Assembly (NCBI GenBank): GCA_030015575.1
Contig: JASDDO010000006.1
Location: forward strand, 109,360,045 to 109,424,044
Source of the DNA: Agapanthus africanus
Lineage: Eukaryota > Streptophyta > Magnoliopsida > Asparagales > Amaryllidaceae
DNA length: 64,000 bases
Direction of reading: 5' to 3'
Positions 56,686-64,000 of this stretch are shown piece by piece (the first letter of the stretch is position 1; the number at the start of each line of letters is the position of its first letter). Made by a program: the position numbers and the translations under genes. The notes beneath the pieces were generated by a model that saw nothing but the letters and a program-made list of their open reading frames with translations, ran no database searches and was not told the DNA's origin.

Positions 56686-56848
56686 CACCTGCCTTCAAAG
56701 CTCTATAGTTTCTCAGCGCCTGCAATGAATTACAGATATGAGATCATGATTCGGTATCCAAAACCCAGGAAATAGAGTTGATTGACAGAAAGTTTTCAAT
56801 CATAAACACACCTAAAGCCGAAGCCACAACTTGCTTCGAATCCTGGTT
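56686..56848 (-). pseudogene. Element J gag end and protease start
   Basis: It is collinear with the protease region of K (about 51560-51720), including the SHICNSLQAL wording after the active site. A stop lies between gag and this region and another within the active-site neighbourhood. K interrupts it at 56685. Confidence 0.72.
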
Positions 56849-57664
56849 CTAGGCTTTCCAGGCCCTGCGGTCCTTCTTACAATGGCTTTTCCTATGACAA
56901 TAGAAGCATTCCTCTTTCTCTACTGTCGTCCCCCTTACTTTTGCCTTGCCCTTACCCCGTACCTTATTGACACCTCCTTTCGGCTTGGTGGGGGTCTTCT
57001 TCTTCTTCCCGTTGGCTTTCCCCTTGGATCTAAAGAAGGAAGGTTCCCCAATAAGCAGAGCGGATGTCTCATTAGTTTTCTTTAGGGTGCCCTCTGCACT
57101 TCTCAACATGTTGAGGAGTTCTGGAAGTGTAACTTCCTTCCCTTGAATATTGAAATTCGGGATAAACTGGGCATCGGTAAAAGGGAGGGACTGTAGAATC
57201 AAGTCTGTATACAACTCGTTATCCAACATGGTCCCAAGGTCCGCGAGCTCGTCAATATAGCAGATCATCTTAAGGATGTGGTCCCCTACAGATGACCCAA
57301 TAGCCAACCTTGTCTGAAACAATTTCTTCAAGATCTCATATCTTGCGATAAGAGATTGCTCTCCATATAGATCTTTGGAATGGAGGAAGATGGAAGCTAA
57401 GTCCATCTTCTCGTGCCGCCTCTGATGTACATTATCCATTGAGTCTAGCATGAGGCACTTGGTTTTCACACTGTCTAATTCCCATGTCTTACGGATCTCA
57501 ATATCTGCGATGGTGGAATCTAGACCTGGGACGGTGGGGGCTTTAGTAGTAAGGAGGTACCCCAGCTTGTCATAGGAAATGTCCATCTGGACATTCCTTA
57601 GCCAATCTTTATAGTTTGGCCCCGTCAATATATTTTTATCTAGCAGTAACTTAAGCTCGGTCAT
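56849..57664 (-). CDS. gag: Element J copia Gag (271 residues, open frame)
   Basis: Gag forms the virus-like particle around the element RNA. The frame begins MTELKLLLDKN at 57664 and has the copia Gag body (residues ~20-175: NYKDWLRNVQMDIS, EKMDLASIFLH, FQTRLAIGSSVGDH). A basic Lys-rich stretch follows (~215-245: GKKKKTPTKPKGG), then a zinc knuckle near the end (CFYCHRKSHCKKD). In the knuckle the last Cys of the CCHC pattern is not in its usual position, so zinc binding may be impaired. The start is supported by homology with the K start and by the leader motif GGAGAGAGAG just upstream. It ends with a stop shortly after the knuckle instead of continuing into protease. It is the longest undamaged copia gag here, but the element as a whole is dead. 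Confidence 0.82.
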   Translation of the reverse strand: MTELKLLLDKNILTGPNYKDWLRNVQMDISYDKLGYLLTTKAPTVPGLDSTIADIEIRKTWELDSVKTKCLMLDSMDNVHQRRHEKMDLASIFLHSKDLYGEQSLIARYEILKKLFQTRLAIGSSVGDHILKMICYIDELADLGTMLDNELYTDLILQSLPFTDAQFIPNFNIQGKEVTLPELLNMLRSAEGTLKKTNETSALLIGEPSFFRSKGKANGKKKKTPTKPKGGVNKVRGKGKAKVRGTTVEKEECFYCHRKSHCKKDRRAWKA

Positions 57665-58000
57665 TTTGGTCGCTGCAATTAGGAGAGAGAGAAGAAAACC
57701 TCAGCATGATGCTCTTGCAAGTTAAGATTGGTTATTAGTTTATCTAAACAGGATGGCTCCCACTGTTTCCTCAAATCCTCCTTCAAACCATAAAAGAAGA
57801 ATTAGTCGGAATTAATCGCACCTTATAATTCTTGCTTAACCTTTTGACCAGGCTAGTGTCGGTACTTCGAGAGAGGTTTTCCAACGCTTTCGCGAAGTTC
57901 TTTAATTACATAACCTCTTTTTCCTGGAGGCGTAGCCCCGCTAACACCGTTCTAGACACCTACTTGGTTTATAGCATTGATTGTTTAAGTGAAAAACTCT
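57665..58000 (-). other. Element J leader, 3' end
   Basis: It is similar to the G leader at about 30136-30470 and the K leader at about 52500-52840 (GGAGAGAGAGAAGAAAAC, GGAGGCGTAGCCCCG). It is cut at 58000 by element C, before the hairpin array would begin. Confidence 0.8.
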
Positions 58001-59877
58001 TGATCAGTCGAAAATACTGCATCTTTAACACGGCAAGTTCCCTATCATTTGAACTCATCTAGAAGTGTTCGGTATTCATATAGCACGTATTAGCAAAACA
58101 GTCGTAAAATATCAGATTGCATGTGTTAGACTTTAAAACCGGCATTATAAGGGAAATTGACTGTATCTCATAGCATCGCATCATTCTTGCATATCGCAAC
58201 TTGTGTTTCGAAGTCTGTGCAGGAAATTACAAAAGAATGGTCAAATTTACATAATAGACTGCTAAAGAATACGCCAACTCAAGGATTTGGAATCTGGTAA
58301 TGATCTAAAAGGCATTCAGAGATTCAACATATCAGAATGTACACTCAAAGACAGAACAAAGCAACACATGAAGTTTCATGCCCTGAGCCATCCACTTGGC
58401 CGCGGAACCGCGGCCGGAGCAGCCTTGCGCCGCGGTTCCACGGTGGCTATGCCACGCCAGCTCCTCTGCTTGAGCTCAACCCTCTTCTCTCAGTTCCCAC
58501 ACTTCAGAAAGACACTACATTTTCCAGAAAGCTCCTGAACATTCTGCCAGATCAGCAAGTTCCTTGTTCTAAACTAAACACTCCAAGCTTCCACAACAAG
58601 CTTCACCCTAACTCCATTAAGAGCCTAGAACCTTCTCCCTAACCTCCTAGCTTAAGGTAGAAGCTAAGCCCCTAACTAACTACTTCTAGAAGCCTCTCCC
58701 TATAACAAACTTTTGGAGGGAATTCCAAAATTCAAAATCCTAGACCTAGGGTTTGGTAAACTGATAAAAAGACCCTAGGCCTCTCTTGAAAGGGTTGTTC
58801 AATAGTTTGTTCCTCAATTCATTTGTGGTTGAGTGTTGTTCTTCATCTTCAACCCAACTCTTGCCACATCCAAACCCTAACCCTAATCCAAATCAAGAAA
58901 CCTCAAATTCAAGATCCTTTGAGTGCAAGCAAAGCAAGTCTTCAACGATCCTTTAGAAGCGAAGCCGGACTTCAACGGAGCACGAGATCCAAGCCGATCC
59001 ATGACTCAAGGAGCCGAGCGACGCTAGATTCGACGATCAAAGTTCCTTCCTCGTGTAGTTCTTGAGAGTTGTAACTAATTGTTGATATAATAAAGGTGAA
59101 GATTCTTTAAACTTGCTTATATTTCAATTCGAGCATTATGATTCGTATTAAATTCTTGAATGTATTCTTCTTGATGATGCTTGAGTAAAACTCCGCTCGT
59201 GGAGGAATTGAAACGATTGTAGAATGATGATGTTGACGAATCTTTAAACGTTTTCTTAAGTCCTATAACAATTGTAAATTCTTGAAAATTGAAAGATCGA
59301 TGATCTAGATCGATGCGAAATGCGTTCTTTATTCATTTCGCACGATCTAGAGATCAACGATCGATCATTCGATTTCCTACAAGCTATCTAGTGAATGTGA
59401 TTCATCGAAAGGAAAAAGGATAGGATAAGGAACCCTAATTCTTCGCAAGATCCTTGATCCTCGATGAATCTACATCGATTTAGCATCAATTTGTTAATGG
59501 ATAAGAAATCGTAATTTCGAATCTTCTTCACATCTACGATCTAATCGATTCCTACGAGCTTTACTTCAAATCTTGAAATCTAAATTGATTGGAATTTTAT
59601 AAATACTTGATTCTTGATGTTCATCGCTTTCTTGATTCTTGATTAGACTAGTTGATTCTTGAAATTCATCGATATAAATCTTGAATCGTTTTTTGCTTTT
59701 CTTTTCTATTAAATTTTCGATTAAAACAAAACAAAATATGAACGAATCGCTCAATCCCTGTGGACGATCCGTACTCACTAATGCGCTACAAACCGACACC
59801 GTTATTGATTGCGGTCAAATAATTTTTGGTTGTGAATTACAATTTCCAAACTACACAATCCGAAATCAGATCAATCA
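58001..59877 (+). repeat. 5' LTR of element C (1877 bp)
   Basis: It starts TGATCAGTCGAAAATACTGC and ends GATCAATCA, two bases before the primer site. It aligns with the B LTR, with the strongest similarity in the first and last few hundred bases. The short frames inside (58287-58538, 58823-59065) are not supported. Confidence 0.9.
58398..58447 (+). other. Paired GC palindromes in C LTR
   Basis: GGCCGCGG/CCGCGGCC around AA (58398-58415) is perfect. The second (about 58427-58447, centre CCGCGGTTCC) has one mismatch and one G.T. Position and layout match 12051-12099 in B. Confidence 0.7.
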
Positions 59878-59879
59878 AA

Positions 59880-59897
59880 TGGCGCCGTTGCCGGGGA
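59880..59897 (+). other. Primer binding site of C (tRNA-Asp)
   Basis: TGGCGCCGTTGCCGGGGA is complementary to the 3' end of plant tRNA-Asp and is the typical Athila primer site. Confidence 0.92.
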
Positions 59898-60995
59898 TCG
59901 CGCGCTAATTCGTTCTATATTGAAATTTGAATTGAAAGATTTATTCCATTACAATTTTGTGATCAAAATTCGCGCAAAATCTAAACGTGTGTTGTGATTT
60001 GATTGTGAGGAATTCTGGAAGCTGTGGAGAAAGTGAAAAAAAATTCAGACATTTCCAGAGAGCTGAAGGATTTAACAGCAGCTTGCTGTTGTTTTTTGGT
60101 ACAGAGAGCAGCACCGACGGCCGCGTACCCACGGTTTAAGCAGCCTATTGCGGCGGTTCCGTGCCTGGGTGAAGGGATCTCTATGCAAATTTTTCACAGT
60201 GAGCCTCTATCTTTCTTATCTCCTTCCTAAATCTGCTCCAATTAACAAATTTCTGCAGGCTTCTTTGCAAAAATCGCAGCGCCGCAAAAAGAAAAAATTA
60301 AATTGTACGTGTTTTTGATTTTTTATGGTTGTTTGCAAAATAATACGGACATTAAGCGGCAAAGACCAAATCCAGATAAGGTGGGGAATTTATTACCCTT
60401 CCTAAGCCCCGAAAATCGCAAAATTTGCATCCGCATTTACCCTCATTAACTAAAAGAAATCTAGAGATGACTCTAAGGACCGTCGCGCTCACTTACGACA
60501 AGAGAAGGCCGTGGGTAATTCATTGTTTATCCGCGTTTCTTTTGTGGTGTGTAAGGCAAGTGTGTCGAAGGCTAGTGGTTACTTAATTAGGCCCACTACT
60601 TACGTAGTGGAGAACCTCCCACTTACCTGGCACTTACCTGGCCACAGGAGAGACAAATAAGCAGTGGAGGATTGATCCTGTGACTTGTCCTTTGGTAGTT
60701 AGGAGCGGTCTAGAGATTTGACCTAGGTGACCCCTAGAATTAGGATTTTGTTTGTTGCATTTGTTGTGCTTGCATCATATTTTCAAAAATCCGTCCAATT
60801 TTCAAAACAAACACCGCATTCATTCATTCATTTCCCCTAATTATAAGTCACGCTGCCACTTGTACTAACCCTTTTTAGTGCAAGATAGGCTGGACACGGG
60901 ATTCTAGTGCCCGTTTAGTCTGCGTACCCTTGATCGACTCCGAAGTCGGTATTTCTTCATTTACTCCTTCTTTACCCACCACCACACCCACATAG
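59898..60995 (+). other. Element C leader
   Basis: This is the untranslated leader between primer site and gag. A GC island at 60110-60170 contains TGCGGCGGTTCCG (60149-60161), also found in the copia leader of G. The rest shows no recognisable feature; frames such as 60024-60230 are not supported. Confidence 0.75.
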
Positions 60996-61513
60996 ATGGA
61001 TCCATCTCCATCGAACTTCTTTACTACTAATCTGCCGCCGTCCGTTGGTGCACAGAATCCACCCCGCATTTCTCTCCAAGAGAGGTGCTATCCATTGTGA
61101 GGTCCTCTTTCGACCTGCTTATCCATTCCACCAGCCAACGGGGATAATTTTGAAATTAAACCCCAATACATCAACCTTTTACCCAAATTCCACGGACTCG
61201 AGACTGAAGACGCTTACGTTTTCATCACCAAATTTGAAAACGTATGCGCAATGATGGGTACGTCACAACTTTCAGTGGATGCTATGCGTATACGTCTTCT
61301 TCCATTTACTTTGTGCGATATGGTCGAGAAGTGGCTATATAACACTACCGCACATTCCATTACGAATTGGGAAGAATTCGTTGCGGCATTCCTTAAGAAA
61401 TTTTACCCTATGCAAAAGACAGCTCGAATCCATAGCGAACTAAATCAATTCACCCAGCTTCCGACTGAACCATTTTCGAAATGCTTTGAACGATTCAAGG
61501 ACTTTTGGTTCAA
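60996..61513 (+). pseudogene. gag: Element C gag, N-terminal part
   Basis: The proposed start ATGGATCC at 60996 is the first ATG in the frame that carries the Athila Gag body. The body shows NFEIKPQYINLLPKFHG (~61145), FITKFENVCAMMG, MRIRLLPFTL and NWEEFVAAFLKKFYP (~61360-61410). TGA at 61098-61100, probably a CGA-to-TGA change, interrupts it near residue 35. Near 61512 one base is missing, so the frame shifts into that of 61514-64000. Otherwise it is undamaged. Confidence 0.82.
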
Positions 61514-64000
61514 TGTCCTCATCACGACATTCCGAGATGGGATCTTTGCCGAATCATATATGAGGGCATTAACCCAAACACTAAACAGAACCTTGAAAAC
61601 ATGTGTCAATGCACTTTTATGACCAACGATGATGGGGAAGCTTGGAAATTTTTAAAAGAGTTCGCTGAAAAATCACTACAGTGGGAGAGTGGAACCCAAT
61701 CATCGAATAGGGGTGGTGTACACCAAATAGATGTGTCCATAGGTGTTCGAGCTGAGATGGCAGCAATGCAAAAGAAGCTCGAGGCTATGGAACATAAATT
61801 TTCAGCAGCCTCCCTAAACCCAATGTCGCTCCCCAAAACTGTATGTGGGTGTTGTTCTGATCCTTCTCACTTAACGGAAGAATGTCCATTAAACTCTCCG
61901 TTTCAAGGTCACGAGCATACCAATGCAGCATTTCAAAGACCTAGAAACGATCCATGTTTTTCCATGTACAATCAGGGTTGGATGAGTCACCCGAATTTTG
62001 CTTGGAACCAACAACAACAATCTCAAAACACGGTTCCAAACCAAAATAATTTTCAAAGGGCTCTTCCACCACAACAGCAACCACTTCAACTCACTCAGCA
62101 CCCCTACCAGTCACAAAATTTCCAAAACCAGGCCAACACTCCTGCACAGTCTTATCCTATGCAGTTGTCCTGTTCTGACGAATTCTCTCAATTCACTCAA
62201 ACCATGAAATCACTCTTGTCAAATTTCATAGAGGTGTCGGCTGAGATTAGATCTTCCGTCAGTGAGATAAAGAAAAACTCAGCGTCCCAAGATGAGAGTA
62301 TCAGATCGATGGAAGCTGAAATTGCACGACTTAAAGCCGAAATGAGTGCGAGAGAAAAAGGGAAACTTCCGTCTCAACCACTACCGAATCCTGGGCATTA
62401 CAATGTAAATGCCGTCACAACGTTGAGATCGGGAAGAGTGCTGAATAACCATGTCGGGGAAGGAATTGATGATATTGAAAATCCTATCAGTAACACCCCG
62501 GCTGAGACCTTTCCTCACACACACACTTCTACTTCTGATCCTTGTTCTTCTACCCCACCACCTTCTCGCGAGCCTATTCTCCATTTCCCACCAGGCTCGA
62601 CACCTCAGTATAGCCCTTCTGGTTCTCCACAGACGATCCCCACTCCTCTTTTGGGATCACGTCTACCCCCACTACCTTCTCCTATGATGGACCCAGTGCT
62701 TAGTGCTAAAGCTCCTTACCCGAATCGGTTAAGGGGTAACAAATCGAGTCCACATATGGAGAAAATTATGGAAATGTTCAAACAAGTTAACATCAATATC
62801 CCTCTCCTAGATGCTATTCAACAAGTCCCCGCTTATGCGAAAATTCTTAAGGACCTGTGCACTAGGAAGAGGAAGACTCAAGTGCTGAAGAAGGTCATCA
62901 TGTCTAATAATATTAGCACTGCTTTTATCCCACAGCTACCAAAGAAACGTAAGGACCCAGGATGTCCTACGATATCGATATCTATTGGGGGTAAAAACAT
63001 AAATCGTGCTCTTTTAGACCTTGGCGCAAGTGTTAACCTGCTTCCATATTCTGTATATGAGCAGCTAGGGATTGGAGAGTTGAAACCTGCTCACTGCACT
63101 CTCCAAATGGCAGACCGTTCAATCACCAAACCAAGGGGTGAACTAGAGGATGTGTTGATAAAGGTCGGGGAATTTGTATTCCCTGTAGACTTTATTGTTC
63201 TCGATACACAACCTGTAGCAAACCCCCGGAGCCAAATTCTGGTGATTTTAGGTCGACCTTTCCTTGCCACTTCCAATACTGTTATTAACTGTAGAAATGG
63301 TTCAATGAACTTATCATTTGGAAATATGACCATTGAACTAAACATCTACAAAGTTGGAAGTCAGCCATCAGAACCCTCTGCTCATATTCTTGATGTGTGC
63401 TCTGTCAACGAGATCGTTCCCGAAAGTTGCGGAGTTGAGGAACTTTGCTTTACAGATCTAGACGACACTACCACATCACTGTTTGATCTTACACATGATC
63501 TTAGTGAGGACACTTTTCCCACACTTGAGTCCGATACTCCTGACCTATCACCACCCGAGTCTGTATCTTTCAAAGGCTATGAGCTTCTATGTGACTCCAA
63601 AAATCACTCGATGATCCCTCCTTCTATTATTTCTCCTCCTGCATTAGATCTCAAAATTTTACCTTCTCATCTTAAATATGCTTATTTAGGTGAGAATGAG
63701 TCTTTACCGATTATCATATCCGCTTCTCTAGCATCAGACCAAGAGAATGCACTTTTATCGGTATTGAGATCTAATAGAGAGGCGTTTGGTTGGACTATGG
63801 CGGACATCAAAGGGATTAGTCCCTTGATAGTAGAACATCATATACATGTGATGGATGATGCCAGACCAACCCGAGAACCACAGAGACGGTTGAATCCCGT
63901 CATGAAGAAAGCGGTGATGAAAGATATCATAAAATGCCTTGATAATAGTATTATATACCCAATCTCCGATAGCCAATGGGTGAGTCTTATACATGTCGTC
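61514..64000 (+). CDS. gag-pol: Element C Gag-protease-RT open frame, runs off the window
   Basis: Frame 2 has no stop from 61514 to the last base; from the ATG at 61619 this is 794 codons. In order it shows the end of the Gag capsid part (ENMCQCTF), a CCHC zinc knuckle (CGCCSDPSHLTEEC, ~61845-61890), a Gln/Asn/Pro-rich linker and a coiled-coil-like stretch (SMEAEIARLKAEM, ~62310). The VNINIPLLD block (~62790) precedes the protease active site LLDLGASVNLLPYS (~63013-63055) and ILGRPFLAT (~63245). An acidic linker leads to the start of RT (REAFGWTMADIKGISP, ~63780; EPQRRLNPVMKKAV, ~63880; IIYPISDSQWVS). The RT catalytic residues lie beyond the window. Gag, protease and pol are in one frame, as in other Athila elements. 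Only the upstream stop and shift separate it from a complete Gag. Confidence 0.9.

Larger units (their letters stand above)
45350..58000 (-). mobile_element. Element J: copia element, split by K, cut by I and C
   Basis: J is read on the minus strand: part of the leader (57665-58000), gag (56849-57664), protease remnant (56686-56848), then after K pre-integrase and integrase (45350-46678). RT, RNase H and the 3' LTR would lie left of I, and the 5' LTR right of C, both outside the window. Its gag and integrase are closely related to those of K. Confidence 0.88.
58001..64000 (+). mobile_element. Element C: Athila-like element, 5' half
   Basis: C has a 5' LTR (58001-59877), a tRNA-Asp primer site, a leader of about 1.1 kb, gag, protease and the start of RT, and runs off the window. 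Only one stop and one shift are seen in 3 kb of coding sequence, so it is the least damaged element here. It is inserted in the leader of J; ACTCT (57996-58000) would be its left target duplication. Confidence 0.92.

Overview
The window is plant nuclear DNA made entirely of LTR retrotransposons. No host gene, tRNA, rRNA or CRISPR array is visible. The evidence is Ty1/copia pol with tRNA-iMet primer binding sites (TGGTATCAGAGC), Athila-type Ty3/gypsy elements with a tRNA-Asp primer site, and a Tekay-type chromovirus with a C-terminal chromodomain. A flowering plant with a large repeat-rich genome, probably a eudicot, is most likely; the species cannot be told from the sequence.

Every base can be assigned to one of eleven elements (letters are mine). 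A, Tekay gypsy (+): 1-4687. B, Athila-like without RT/IN (+): 4688-13429, split by a 4.1 kb solo Tekay-like LTR (-) at 7157-11269. D, copia (+): 13430-39250, split by G. G, copia (-): 15622-37657, itself split by F, a complete copia element (-) at 20645-30130, and by H, a solo LTR (+) of the F family at 35484-37591. E, copia (+): 39251-42627. I, Athila-like (+): 42628-45349. J, copia (-): 45350-58000, split by K, a complete copia element (-) at 46684-56680. C, Athila-like (+): 58001 to the window end. Target-site duplications confirm F (CTACC), H (CCAGC), K (CATAT) and the solo LTR (AAAGA). For G the two copies differ at one base (CTGCT/CCGCT).

The insertion order follows from who interrupts whom: J, then I in J, E in I, D in E, B and G in D, A and the solo LTR in B, F and H in G. 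K and C went separately into J. The left edge is therefore six insertions deep. Nearly all coding regions are broken by stops and frameshifts. The exceptions are C, whose Gag-protease-RT frame is open from about 61514 to the end of the window, and the J gag frame.

The most unusual content is not protein. The long 5' leaders of copia elements F, G and K share an ordered set of predicted RNA structures: a GC-rich hairpin cluster about 210-310 nt after the primer site, a nested stem with loop core GTTAG..CTAAC, a two-stem domain (CTACG/CGTAG around GGTTT/AAACC), and three hairpins at fixed 83-95 nt spacing that present the same loop while their stems change together. A further hairpin sits about 1.1 kb into each copia LTR; the sequence differs between families but the pairing holds, with G.U pairs on the element's sense strand. 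F keeps all these signals although its pol is wrecked and its LTRs are nearly identical, so they are good candidates for cis-acting packaging, dimerisation or translation signals.
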